From NCBI RefSeq assembly GCF_014356525.2, contig NC_052506.1, positions 12,364,283 to 12,428,282 of the forward strand: a stretch of 64,000 bases of DNA, given 5' to 3'. Below are positions 1 through 11,536 of the stretch, one piece after another. The DNA is from Nilaparvata lugens (Eukaryota > Arthropoda > Insecta > Hemiptera > Delphacidae). Made by a program: the position numbers and the translations under genes. Under the pieces are notes generated by a model, which did not search any database, was not told where the DNA came from, and worked only from the letters and a program-made list of their open reading frames with translations. How positions within the stretch are numbered: the stretch's first letter is position 1; the number at the start of each line of letters is the position of its first letter.

Positions 1-1425
1 GAGATACAGTTTTAAGAGAGGAAAATTTGGTTCTGCATTTAATGCAGGTAAGACATTAAACATCTTTATATAACTTCAACACCTTCAACTCACATTTTAT
101 GAGCTGGAATTAAAATATCTATTACTACCATCTCGAACAGCTATAGAAACAAAGATGAAGAGATTATCTAAAATGTTCAAATTGAAATGAATCAATTTTA
201 AATTTGAAACATTGAGATAGAACATTTTCCTGTTTAAAAAATGCGAAATAGAAAGACTTATTTATTTTAGCATTCATCTAGAATGTATAGAGAAAGGTAT
301 CATTCCCATGGAATTTGCATATTCGAGATGCAATTTTGATTCATCCTTACACAGAAATAAAGAATTCGTCATAAAAAGAAGTCCTCTTTAGAGGTTAAAT
401 TTTATCCAACCAGTAATATTTTCGTTTCAAATTATTTGCAATATATACCATTAGAGAAAGTAGGTATATAAAACATCAAACTATTCTATTTTAAGAAATA
501 AATTGACTTCCAGCTATACTTGAAAATATACTTATAAAAATGGAATCCAGCTTAGCTGCAACCTTTTCATATTCCAAAATAGGTACTTCAGCCTAACAAA
601 CACTTTCAAAATTCAAAACAGTTCTGAATGCACACGAATGCAATACAAAAATAATTTGCTCACAATACTATTTTATGATAGTAAATTTAGAATTGCATTT
701 AGTCATTTAAAGATACTGAATTGATCAAACATGCACGGTTCTTGAAATTCGGTTGGATTTACTAACATAACTTTGAATTTACAATTAATAGCTCCTCACA
801 TTTAAAAATTATCCTTGATGATCATAACAAGAATATTAGTGGAACTATGATGTCCGTATAAGTCATTGGATGTCAGGAAAATTGTTCAGAACTCTCTGGT
901 GTAGAGGCGGATACTACTTCGAACGAACAATCAAAACCATCAATCTAGCAAGTCTTGATTGCTTGAACAGTAGCTTTTCGCAAATTGAATTAATCTAAGT
1001 CTCAACATCTATAGTTTGGATTAATAATATAGTATACTCGGCTTAAAAATTTAGATCAAAACAGGAAGTCCAGTGTCTCCAATATTGGATTGATGAAAAG
1101 TAAATATCTAAAATTTCTGAAAAGGATTAGTAATGTATACACGATGCAATGAAAGAAACGCTACAAGTATACAGTTTTCCAAGTATCTCCAATTCGATGG
1201 ATGGGTAACAGTTATCTTGATATTTGCAATCTAGGTTAGTAATATTATAAACACGGTGCAAGAGTAGTGCAGTGCTTGGAGAGTAATTTTCTCATAAGAT
1301 GGACTGATCGAGGAGTTCTTCAAGAATTGTGAATTGAAGTTCATGCTGTTCAAGGCAGAACCCTATGTTATGAGAGAAAACGAGACAGCAGGTGTCAGTC
1401 AAGCAGAAGTAGTGGTGGAGTTTAC
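1..1425. other. cnn intron 8 or 3' flank, nothing recognised
   Basis: AT-rich, no persuasive exon on either strand. Contains only short A/T runs. On the minus strand an AATAAA-like hexamer falls near position 258, more than 1 kb past the read-through stop, too weak to call a poly(A) site. Confidence 0.5.
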
Positions 1426-1779
1426 CTCATCAAACTTCTCCAGACTGGCGGTGTTGGCTGAACTGCTGAGTGAGCGAGACGCCTCCAAGTTGTGCTTTTC
1501 GAGCATTCTGTCCTTCTTGCTGAGTTCGGCGCGTAGCGTGTCGACCTCCTTCTCTTTGAGTTTGCACTTCTTCATGAGGCTCTGCAGCGTGACGCATGCC
1601 TTGGTGTAGCTGGCCTGCAGCTCTTCAATGGTCTTCTCCTTGCGCTCGCACACGCGCTGCATATCCTGCAGCCGCAAGTTCATCTGCTGCTCCAAGTTCT
1701 GCTGCTTGCAGCGCGTCTCCTGCAGCTGCTTCTCTAGTGACCGCTCCTCGCTCTTCCGCAGTCGCGATTTTGATGACGT
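1426..1779 (-). CDS. cnn: centrosomin coding exon 8 (coiled coil)
   Basis: 118 codons in phase 0, acceptor TTTGCAG and likely donor GTAAAC at 1425. It encodes a strong coiled coil rich in Lys, Glu and Gln (for example SEERSLEKQLQETRCKQQNL and KCKLKEKEVDTLRAELSKKD) and ends with a Ser-rich stretch. The exon is more GC-rich than the surrounding intron. If the donor is not used, the frame runs into the intron for nine codons (VNSTTTSA then stop at 1399-1401), giving a possible short isoform. No later exon is recognisable between 1 and 1425. Confidence 0.9.
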
Positions 1780-1947
1780 CTGCAAAAATTAACAGAAAAT
1801 TAGGTCATATCTAGCGTTTTCAGACATTATTTTCTAAGTTAACAGGTCAGGAAGCCCTCCTATTTACTGATTGGGTTGGCGCCTGAAACAACGCTTCATG
1901 TGGTCTGGCCATTAGATTCAATTTCAATTTTTTCAATTTATGAAATT

Positions 1948-3534
1948 TATAATGTGATGCTGGTCGGCTGATCTTGAGATTTTTTTAGCTTTGCAAGCCA
2001 CTGTGTGTACCGGGCTTGGTGGGGGAAATTAAAAATAGTCAAAGCTGGAGAGAACGTCGTGTAGCAACTAAGATTAAGTGAAGCAACTAATAAGATTCCA
2101 TGAAATAAGTTGAAAAAGGATAAAGTACGATTCTAGAAATGAGCAAGCTTCACAAATTCTTTATTGGATGAATTGTTTTCTCTATTTTTGTGTTCTGAAC
2201 CCTTCAATTACTATTTCTTTTTTACAGAATATACATTTATTGGGAGAAGAGATCGCGGACGTTCCAGGAAGAGATGGATTGATTTTAGAGGCACAGAGGT
2301 TCGGAACAGGCAGTAATGCCTAACCCGTGAAAGGAAGTAGTAAAAGATAAGCATTTTTAAAGTGTACACATGTTTTAAAAGAATTGCATAGAATACGGAG
2401 TTGTGTCTATAGTGAGGTCCACGTTATAATGGCAGTGTGTGATTTGCAATGGTGTTGCTATCTTTGTCTATCGTTCAACAAAGCAGATGGCGCTATCTCT
2501 TTCACGCATTGCGATGTTGCCACTTAGTTTATCAACAATGAAGAAATTCAATAAATTAACAAAATATTTAATCTCAATAAAAAAATTTATTATCACATCT
2601 TTAAAAAAAATTCTTTTATTCTTGACAAATAAAATATGTTCAACTATTTTCAACAATAATGAACAGTTAAATTCATCAGATATACCAGTATCAGCTGTTT
2701 GTGTGGCAAGGCTGAGATCTGGCAACCCTTTTCTCCTATCTTCCTACACTGCCATTATAACGTGGACCTCACCACAGCTACAATAATAAATTCGAAACTG
2801 CTTGAAAGATTTCAATGAATCCGGTACGACAATTTCTAACCACGGATACGCTTCTCCAATAATTAATGATATGATGAATAACATGGAAGAAAATAATAGG
2901 AACATGGAAGAAAATAATAGGCACAATGTGGAAAAATCTAACGTCCATCCTCAGCGAAAAAGTACATCCTCAAATCTAACATCCTCAGCGAAAAAAATGT
3001 TTAAAAATAATTGTTGTTTAGTGATTTTTTGTAAATGGAATATTTTCAAGAATAATTTTCAAAACATGTTTCTGAAGATCCGGTTGATAATCGTATCTAA
3101 TACAAAATTGATTTCTGAATAAAGTTTAGGAAGAAACGCTACGCAAGTGTTATAATTTAGAATTTTTGTCTTACAAAAATTAACAATATTAGTTAGAATT
3201 TGAAATGCCTATCACTGATTTCAAATGAAGCCTCCAAGTCACTCTTCAAATAAACTCAACTTTTTATCCATCTCACGCTTGATGAATTATTATGAATTTA
3301 AAACAAGTAAATTAGCGTGGAAATGTTTACCTTAAAAAATGACGGGAAGAAACACATAGAACGAAATTAAAACTGGAACTGCCATGCAGAAGCGGACAAA
3401 GAATACACATGCTATTGCTACACGACGTTCTCTCCAGCTTTGACTATTTTTAATTTCCCCCACCAAGACTTGGTGGTACAGTGGCTTGCAAAGCTAAAAA
3501 AATCTTAAGATCAGCCGACCAGCTTCACATTATA
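1948..3534. mobile_element. DNA element with TIRs of about 120 bp, nested MITE inside
   Basis: The left arm (about 1948-2072) and right arm (about 3412-3534) are inverted copies. Both carry GCTGGTCGGCTGATCTT, TTTAGCTTTGCAAGCCACTG, a GGGGGAAATTAAAAATAGTC block and GAGAGAACGTCGTGTAGCAA. The element is about 1.6 kb including a second element at 2412-2772. No transposase frame is recognisable, so it is non-autonomous. It lies in cnn intron 7. Confidence 0.75.
2412..2772. mobile_element. MITE family A, copy 1
   Basis: Perfect 26-bp terminal inverted repeats starting GTGAGGTCCACGTTATAATG and ending CATTATAACGTGGACCTCAC. The interior is AT-rich and non-coding. Two further copies lie at 9051-9403 and 28711-28898. 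It sits inside the larger long-TIR element, so it inserted later. Confidence 0.85.
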
Positions 3535-5109
3535 GACTTCCGTGTACAAAGCCATTTCTAATTCACGCTTGATAAAAAGTTTTCTTGCCAAGCGATTGTC
3601 TAGCCTACATTTCTGATGTCATTGCTATTTGACAAGATTAGATCAGAGTATTTCAACTATGTTTCAATACATCTATCAGCTTATTGAATCCAACAGTGAA
3701 AATTAATGAGTAGAATGACACTATTGTTTGTGAATTCCAAACTGTTTTTTCAAACAAAAGATTCTGAGCATTCCCTCCGTAAAAATTTTTTATGAAAAAT
3801 TTTATAAAAAGTGAACATTTAATAAAAAGAAAATGAAAATCTCCTATTTGAAATAATAAATCTAGCAACAAGTAAAAAGATTTAACTTAAATACATTCGA
3901 AATTATTTAGTTTCAGCTCTTCCTCTGATTTGATCGGCTCTATAAGAATATATGTAACGTAAATAAAAGTCAGCCTTTGGATCAACAATCTAAATGTTTT
4001 GCAATGAAGCTAAAGAATTCTCAAATGAAAATTGCAAAAAAATATTCATTCAAATTATCAATAAGCCTACTAGAATTGAGAAACAGGTTTTATGACTTTC
4101 AAAACATAGTGATTGGTTTTGCTGAAATTTTGAATGAGGAATGATCTGTGATATTCTTTCAATAAATTGAAAAATACAATACCCAGTTATAAGCTTAACA
4201 TACAGTTTTCCAATGTCATATACGTAATTTCATTTTGAACAGATCAGCTCTTCAATTGTTCATTAGACCAATTTTTCAGATTATTTTGGGAATGATATGA
4301 CTATATCACTTCAATACTACATTAAAATAACATGTATGATATAATTCACATGCTAAATTTGATTGTAAATATACAAGACTGATTTGACTGTAGTCATCCT
4401 TTTCTTGAAATCAATAAAAAATATTTGATGACCCTTTAGCTGAATGGAAAAGATAATTTGTCAAGCAGAGCCATTGACATGGTAAAATTTCTAGGCACCA
4501 AATTGTGCGCTAATGATATCTCCTATAGAAATAGTGATTTGTTATCATATTTGTGGAGTCGAACAACTGTGCCAAATATAAACCGCTGTTGATTTTCAAA
4601 CCTACTCCAGTTCGTTTTGAAGGAAAGATTCTTAATATTACAGTAATAAGTTTAGTGGTAATATACTGAGGCGAACATTTTCTGAATGGAAAGAAATACG
4701 TATTTATTAACAATTCTAAAAACATTCTAAGCAAAGCACGCTCTGGCAAACCAATCAGAACTATTATATTAGCTACTTAAACTATGCCGATTGGTTCCTG
4801 TAATTGATTGCTAGGCAGCCAAACTGTCGATGGCAAGGAAAGTTCTTAGTGATGATTTATGAATACGACCATCAATCTAACACACTGTATACAATTAGTG
4901 TAGAGAATGAATAAATTGAGACTATTTCAATTACAGAGTTTATTGTATACCAAATCCTTGAAATTATTTTTTCGCCCCACTTGGATGTAATGAGCTGGTT
5001 TTCGTGCGTCATATGGAGGCCGAAAATGATTGTTTTCTGACCAGGCCGGTAAAATTTTTACGGCCCTAGGGCTGTAAAATAACCTTGAAGTCAGCTGATT
5101 CTGATTCGA
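3535..5109. other. intronic DNA, no feature recognised
   Basis: AT-rich part of cnn intron 7. Small open frames here have no family resemblance and no splice support. I see no exon, RNA gene or clear repeat boundary. Confidence 0.5.
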
Positions 5110-5556
5110 TGTGAACGTGTTTACAAAATAAGTTATGAAACGGAATCAGTTTATGCTTCTAGAATTGAATAAGTATTCTGCAATAAGATACTATCATTTT
5201 ATTTGGATGAATAAAATACAGATAAGATATATATTATAAACTATTCAAATTCGATTTTCAGAGTATAATAGAATCTAACCTCAAGATTCAAGATTCAAGA
5301 TTCAAACCTGCGTTTAATCGTACTGCGTTTAATCGTTCATCACGAAGCCTGGTGGATAATTTTGGAACTACTTGGGCAATATCCATGGTGCTGAACGTTT
5401 TTACAAATAGTTTATGTAACGGAATAAGTTTATGCTTTTAGAATTGAATTAAGTATTCTGCAATAATATACTATCATTTTATTTGGATGAATGAAATACA
5501 GAAAAGTTATAAATATTATAAACTATTCAAATTCGATTTTCAGAGTATGATAGAAC
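5110..5556. repeat. direct repeat pair of about 165 bp
   Basis: About 5110-5275 and 5389-5556 are similar direct copies sharing TTTATGCTT, GTATTCTGCAATAA, ACTATCATTTTATTTGGATG and CTATTCAAATTCGATTTTCA. They differ by scattered substitutions and small indels, so this is an old duplication. GGCCCTAGG-containing segments near 5070 and 6200 may mark ends of the same composite repeat. Confidence 0.7.
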
Positions 5557-5592
5557 TTCTAATCTAAACTTCCGAAGTCAACGACAACAAGC

Positions 5593-5938
5593 ATTGTTGA
5601 CGTTGACATTCAGATTGGCCAAATTTCAAGTGTGCTAAAACAGCTGATCAAAATCTTTTCATTTTTTGTGTTTATCATTCAAGAATCAAAACATTTATAA
5701 TAATATCATCTTATTGTCATTTGGAAGAATAAAAAGTATAAACTCAACCTCTTACATAATTGAAGATTGTTGACGTTGACATTCAGATTGGCCAAATTTC
5801 AAGTGTGCTAAAACAGCTGATCAAAATCTTTTCATTTTTTGTGTTTATCATTCAAGAATCAAAACATTTATAATAATATCATCTTATTGTCATTTGGAAG
5901 AATAAAAAGTATAAACTCAACCTCTTACATAATTGAAC
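5593..5938. repeat. 173-bp tandem duplication, two copies
   Basis: 5593-5765 and 5766-5938 appear identical by eye apart from the last base. Both start ATTGTTGACGTTGACATTCA and end at CTCTTACATAATTGAA. Such identity implies a recent duplication or an assembly artefact. Confidence 0.9.
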
Positions 5939-6329
5939 ATAATCTTTTAGGTTATTTAGACAAATCAGAATAAAAAATAAAAATACTTGGACAATTTCCT
6001 GATATTCAGATTACCTCAGATTTGCTAGAACTATGACCTTCCTGTTTTGCTTTCGGAAGTGCCTAATAAACAATTATTCTCATATTTATATTGTTTATTT
6101 TTCCGTGTGGCGAAAAATAACGTTCTCACCATGGGCAAAAATGTTTTTCCGGCTCTCAATCTTTTCTGAAAACCGATTTCGAGCCGGAAAAGTCTCATTT
6201 TCGGCCCTAGGTGCGAAATATACTATTTCCAAAATAAGGGATGCTTGGAAATTCGATTGAGGCGTACATCCCTATCGCTATTGAAGAAATAAAATTATTG
6301 ATGTTTCATGTTCATAGATGTTTGCTTAC

Positions 6330-6470
6330 TTCTCTGGAAGAGTTGCTTCCATTTGACGATTCAAGGCTGCTTCTCGATCCTGACAGATTCAAGTGTACTT
6401 TCCTTTCCAACTCAGAGATCTTGTTTTCCAACTCTTTTATCCTGTGAGTTTTCTCAGTCAGTTCTTCATT
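6330..6470 (-). CDS. cnn: centrosomin coding exon 7
   Basis: 47 codons, phase 0, acceptor TTTTAG after an A/T run and donor GTAAGC. It begins with a heptad helix, NEELTEKTHRIKELENKISE, and ends with a Ser-rich segment (LSGSRSSLESSNGSNSSRE). That tail is a plausible phosphorylated hinge of the kind that regulates scaffold assembly in Drosophila Cnn; the function is inference. Consistent with neighbouring exons in phase and composition. Confidence 0.88.
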
Positions 6471-7255
6471 CTAAAAAAAAAACAAATAACATAGTTAATA
6501 ATATGATGACCTCTGCACACAATTCTGAACACTAGTATAATAATAATTATTATTCCCACTACTGATACAAGTAATCTATAAGCACTTTGGCAATGCTTTC
6601 GAGATAAAGCACAGGAAGAGCTGCAAGTCAGAACTTTATTGGGCTAAAGTTCAAAATGGCAGAATCCGCCGCATTGAGATTAAGTTTACAAAAGTATCTT
6701 TCCATCTAATTCAATTCAAAACTTGAACATCAAAATTAGCATTTTTACCAACACAAAAAAAGGAGAAAATTTGTTTATACATCTTACCAAAAATATCTAT
6801 ATTTACAACGAAATATGACATTAAGAGATAACGTAACAATAAGAGATATATTTTAGATATAAATTATTTAATATCTAGAGATTTATTTAACAAGCAACAT
6901 GTTAAAAATATCTATGTTTACAGCGAAATATGACATTAAAAGATAACGTAGCAAGGAGAGATATATTTTAGATATAAATTATTTGATAGCTAGAGATTTA
7001 TTTAACAAGCAACGTGTTAAATAAATTCAATCATATTTGAAAATATCATTAATGTCCGAAACATGATGTGACAAAATAATTTTAAAGGGTACTGAGATTT
7101 ACATTTTTATTTATGGCTATACACTCATCTTGGTGAGCTGAACAAAAAGCTTGTAATAAAGTTTTTGTGGGAAACAAATTTAAATGTGTCCCAAATATTT
7201 GGGGGGACCCATTTGAGACATGAATTTGTTTTTTCACTTATTAAAAGTCCTAGTA

Positions 7256-8311
7256 CAGAGTGACATCGAGAAACATTTACATTCAAGAAATGAAAAACAA
7301 TATCAATATTTCAAGATGTTATTTATTTAAATTCAGTAAAATAGCTATAAGTATATACCATTTACTTTACGTAGAAAAAATTATTTCAGGAAGGTGACGT
7401 CCTTCTTCCCTGAGGCAATTTTCTATTCTGTCCAGGGAGCTCTTCCACACTCATTCCAGTGTACTCTCAGTGATCAACACCACCTCAGTGGGTATCGCCG
7501 TTTTCAAGTCATCTAAACGGTTCAAGTCGATAAACTTGCTCTTTCAAATGTCCCTCAAATAAAAATCACTTTGGATGACTTGAAAGCGGTGATAGGTACT
7601 GAGGTATTTTTGACCACTGAGGATACACTGGAACGAGTGTGGAAGAGCTTCCTGGACAGAATAGAAAATTGCCTCAGGGAAGGAAATCACCTTCCTGAAA
7701 TAATTTTTTCTACGAAAAGTTAGGCTCAACTCACACTTTCTCGACTCAAATCGTACGTCTCCAGTTGAAGATACTCCAATCTCTCGATCTTACGACTTTT
7801 TTGCTCATTGTCACTACTTCAGTTCCATGCTTCTCCATTTTCTAACCTTACTTTATTAAAAATATAAGATCCAATTCGTCACTACTTAGCAAGTAAAAAA
7901 TTTATAATAATTATTATGAATATATTGTATCTAATTATTCTAATTATTGTCTTATCTAGAATGATAAAACATCAATTCCATAGAATACAACCTCACTTTC
8001 ATTAAAAATGCACGGTACGACGCAAATCAGAGGTTCGACTAACATGTCGAATCGACGCTCGACTCAGTCTCACAGTCGTGAGGTCGCGGAGGCTAGAATC
8101 GACTGGTCTGAGTGTCACCATTTGAAAACACATACTGCGTCGAGAAGAGACTAGAGTCTCAGTCTCTTCTCGACTTGAGTGGCGTAAGTGTGAATTGAGC
8201 CTAAATGGCATATACTCACAACTGTTTTACACAAGTTGAATAAATAGTATCTTGAAAAATTAAATTGTTTTTTCATTTCTAAAATGTAAATGTTTCTCGT
8301 GGTCCACCCTG
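7256..8311. mobile_element. palindromic Tc1/mariner-superfamily element with nested MITE
   Basis: A foldback structure flanked by TA (7254-7255 and 8312-8313), with termini CAGAGTGAC and a complementary CAGGGTGGACC. The left arm, about 7256-7519, is repeated inverted at about 7567-8311 once the MITE at 7723-8201 is removed. The right arm keeps a transposase C-terminus on the plus strand (7626-7716, with RVWKSFLDRIENCLREG and LPEIIF), of the kind seen in arthropod Tc3/mariner-like transposases. The left arm carries a frameshifted inverted copy of the same coding end. No catalytic half remains. Confidence 0.75.
7723..8201. mobile_element. TA-target MITE nested in the palindromic element
   Basis: Termini GGCTCAACTCACACTTTCTC and GCGTAAGTGTGAATTGAGCC are inverted repeats, flanked by TA at 7721-7722 and 8202-8203. 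The opposite arm of the host palindrome shows the uninterrupted site (AAAGTAAATGG), which confirms the insertion and the TA duplication. The interior contains CTCGACTC-rich imperfect repeats and no gene. Confidence 0.82.
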
Positions 8312-8370
8312 TATTTTCCAACTTTCCATCTAATGCCAGTTTTCAGCAAGCTCGGCCAAGACATTTGAAC

Positions 8371-8623
8371 ATGGTCAAACCAGGTGAAACGTTTTATAAT
8401 ATAAAATTGATAATGATGAGTGCACTCGAATTATCAGTAGAAACCATCGCCATAGAAATTATATGTTCAGGGCACTCGCTGTAAAACATCCGCCTATGTT
8501 TTACAACGAGTGCCCTGAACATATAATTTCATATAATTTCATGGCGATGGTTTCTACTGATAATTCGAGTGCACTCATCATTATCAATTTTATATTATAA
8601 AACGGTTCACCTGGTTTGACCAT
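8371..8623. repeat. large palindrome (foldback), arms of about 115 bp
   Basis: The left arm begins ATGGTCAAACCAGGTGAA and the right arm ends TTCACCTGGTTTGACCAT. Both contain GAGTGCACTCGAATTATCAG and ATATGTTCAGGGCACTCG or their complements. The centre is TGTAAAACATCCGCCTATGTTTTACA. The right arm has a short internal duplication (TTTCATATAA). Non-coding. Confidence 0.85.
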
Positions 8624-9050
8624 AATCAAATTAATTATTGCATTTAATGAAATAATACACAACAAGATGTAATACATGTCTATTACTAATTATTGTAGTT
8701 GAGATGATTTATTTGAGGTAATTTAACTCAGAAAGTAAAGAATATTCTTGAGATGCGTTTACATTAGCATTAACATTTTGTTAATAACTTAATCCTTATA
8801 AATTCTATTAGATTGAATGGAACTTGACACACATATGTTCATAATGTGTATGATAAGTTATGTTCAATCTAATAGGTGTAAACGCAGCTTAAATTTTAAA
8901 TCCTCAAGATATAAGATTGCTGTAAAGTGAGTGGTTTGGTTTGTACCAACAGCTGACCTTGAAAATTGCTAGCGTCAACTGACTTATGGGCCACTCTGTA
9001 CATCGTATTCATTATTTAGGAATAATAGTTTTGAAAATGTTCAAACCACT

Positions 9051-9403
9051 GTGAGGTCCACATTATAATGGCAGTGGAGAAAGATAGGAGAAAACGTTAC
9101 CGATCCTCTGTCTTGACAATGCTTTCAATATACGGTTTATTGATGTAATATTAATTGTTCATTCTCGTTTAAAATAATCAATTATATTTTATTAAGCAAG
9201 AATTCATATTTTTCCATAATCTCATAATAAATTTTCATAATTAAGATGAAATATTTCATTAATTATTAATTCTACATTGTTATAAGACGATCCGGTAACA
9301 GAGCAAAGCGAAAAAGAGATAGCGCTATCCGCTTTGTTGAATGATAGACAAGGATAGCAATACCATTGCTAATCAAGCACTGCCATTATAACGTGGACCT
9401 CAC
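9051..9403. mobile_element. MITE family A, copy 2
   Basis: Ends GTGAGGTCCACATTATAATG and CATTATAACGTGGACCTCAC, the same as copy 1 apart from one substitution. AT-rich interior. It lies in cnn intron 6, which holds nothing else recognisable between here and exon 6. Confidence 0.83.
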
Positions 9404-9681
9404 TATAGCACTACCTCTGTAAACAAAGCCATAGTGCATTCGTGTGATGTCAGCACAGGTAGGGCTCCTACACAATAAAAACACTAGCTGATATAGATCA
9501 GCTGAAATCAACGAGTTTGTATTGGTGTACGAGCCCTACTTGACACCAATTTTTTTAGAGTTTTACGACAAATCTATAAATGACTGGAGGTACCAGTATA
9601 AATTACATTATAACAATATACAGTAACCTATACTCTTTCATAGTTCTAACAAATATTCATCAGTATTCGGAAGCAACTCAC

Positions 9682-9936
9682 CTTTGTCTTATCTTTTCTG
9701 GCCAATTTTTGCGAGAGAGCATCGAGTTGTTCACTCTTGCTCTCCAGATTGAAGAGAGCCTGCTGCAGCTGACCGTCTCTCTTCTCAAGCTCTTCTTCCA
9801 GGGCGGACACTTGGCTGGACAAACGGCAACTCTCTTCTTTGGCACGTTCAAATTCTTCTTCTAGCATACGATAATCATGCTTCTCTCCTTGAAGTTCATT
9901 TTCATACTCACTCATTTTTAGAAGCATTGCATTCAT
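9682..9936 (-). CDS. cnn: centrosomin coding exon 6 (coiled coil)
   Basis: 85 codons, phase 0, acceptor TTTCAG immediately followed by ATGAATGCAATG and donor GTGAGT. The peptide is almost entirely heptad coiled coil, with segments such as MLLKMSEYENELQGEKHDY and LSSQVSALEEELEKRDGQLQ. This matches the long dimeric coiled coils of the scaffold. The Met that opens the exon follows the acceptor directly, so it is an internal residue in the spliced model, although initiation there cannot be excluded. The open frame continues upstream into the intron only as far as a nearby stop. Confidence 0.9.
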
Positions 9937-11230
9937 CTGAAAAACAAAATTTGATATTACTTTAATGATTGCATAAATTATCATTTAGGGGAGAAACAAG
10001 TATCAGTGAATTACGACTTCCTGCAAGAATGCAATCAGTGCGTTTGAGCAAAGTTACATTCAAGAAAATCAATTTCATACCTGATTACAACCCTAGATTT
10101 GACAGTTGGAGTGAGTTTTCACAGTAATATGAGATCAAAAAATACAGTTTTCAAGATGATGACGCTCAGGTAAGTGTGAGACTTGTGTCTCTTTAACTAG
10201 ATGAGTAATAGGACATTTAATGCAAGGGGGAATGGAAATCTATTAAAAGATCGAGCAATCGACTGCTAATCTAAACTGAACTTTTCAAGTCGTCTTCCTG
10301 TATTTAATGCCTAGTATTTCCTGTATTTAATGCGAGATTCTGGAAGAATCTCGCGAAGTCGCTTGCAAAGCTGGTAAACTTGACTACGTTCGTCTTGCCA
10401 TCCACAATAAGGCAATATTTGTGGATGCTCGGCTGGCCTTCGGTCGCCTTGTCTTGACAAAAATCGGAGCAAAGGCAAGTGAAGGCGAGCGCTGGCATAG
10501 AAGCCAACCACACTCTCGCGCTCGTCGTCATTTGTACGCACTTGGCGAGAGTGTGGAAGCAGCATATGGCGAATTCAAGTTAATATTTAGTTGAAAAAAT
10601 GTGTTTCTTACTCAATGAAAGTATAAGAAGATACTGTATATTCTATAAAATCACTCCACTAGCATGGGCTACTTTTTTAAAATTATTGAAAACTTGAAAA
10701 TGGCCTAAGAGCGAAACTAGTTGTTTGAAATATATTAGATAAAAGGGTACTTTATGGATGGAAAATACTAAGATATTGCAATTATTTAAATTCTAATGAA
10801 TTGATAATTATTATTAAACGAAAATCCAAATTAAATATTGTAATTCACCCCGAAGACTTCTGCTACTGCAAATATTGACAACAGGGTAAACAGCTAGATG
10901 GAAATTCGATGTGCTTTATGTTTTTATATTATGGTTTTTAATAATTTGTACATGCTATATAGTCTAATCTATACAATATATAGTCTATATTCAAGTCTAT
11001 ATTCAATATAGTCATATCTATATTGCAATTAAAGATTGCCAAATTGAAATAGATCATTTTGTTGCATACTAATTCTAATATAAGCTAGGAAATGGCGGGA
11101 GTGAGTAAGTATCAAAGTTTTGCCCTGCAATGTAATAACTAGCGAGTATCATAAATTATTATATTGCAGCAAATGTAGTGTAATGTTGCGTGTAGCAAGA
11201 TGAAAGCATGCATTTAATTGATTAACTTAC
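9937..11230. other. cnn intron 5, with a small hairpin cluster near 10332-10557
   Basis: Mostly featureless AT-rich sequence. 10332-10354 is a perfect hairpin (GCGAGATTC, 5-nt loop, GAATCTCGC). 10509-10557 holds a second inverted pair (CCACACTCTCGC and GCGAGAGTGTGG). The surrounding 10290-10560 is more GC-rich than the intron and looks like a decayed MITE. Small open frames in it are unsupported. Confidence 0.5.
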
Positions 11231-11356
11231 CTCCTCCTGGATTGCCAATGTCTTGTTTGGCCTCTGGTCTTGCCTACTGTTGAAACCAAATGCCAGAGCG
11301 TACATGGCTGTGGAGTCTTCAAATTGATTAAACGTTTCATCCTTTTCATGAAGTGC
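11231..11356 (-). CDS. cnn: centrosomin coding exon 5
   Basis: 42 codons, phase 0 at both ends, acceptor TTTCAG and donor GTAAGT. Encodes ALHEKDETFNQFEDSTAMYA followed by a short non-helical stretch (LAFGFNSRQDQRPNKTLAIQ) and a final EE. Less coiled than its neighbours, it may act as a flexible joint between helical segments. Its length is a multiple of three, so skipping it would keep the frame. Assignment rests on splice signals, phase and position between exons 4 and 6. Confidence 0.85.
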
Positions 11357-11536
11357 CTGAAAAAGGAAGAAATCATTTTAAGTTACATAGAATATGGCAC
11401 CAAGTTTCAAGATCAATAGAATGAATTTTAAATGAGTAAAAAATGTATGAAACAACAATGCACTAAACATGAAAGTAATATTTAAATGAAGTGTTGTATA
11501 AAGGGGAACCACACCTGTTCATCAACCATCATGTTC

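Noticed and set aside
2802..3122. 106-codon frame with NNMEENNRNMEENNR repeats
   Set aside because: Arises from a short DNA repeat inside the long-TIR element; no conserved domain.
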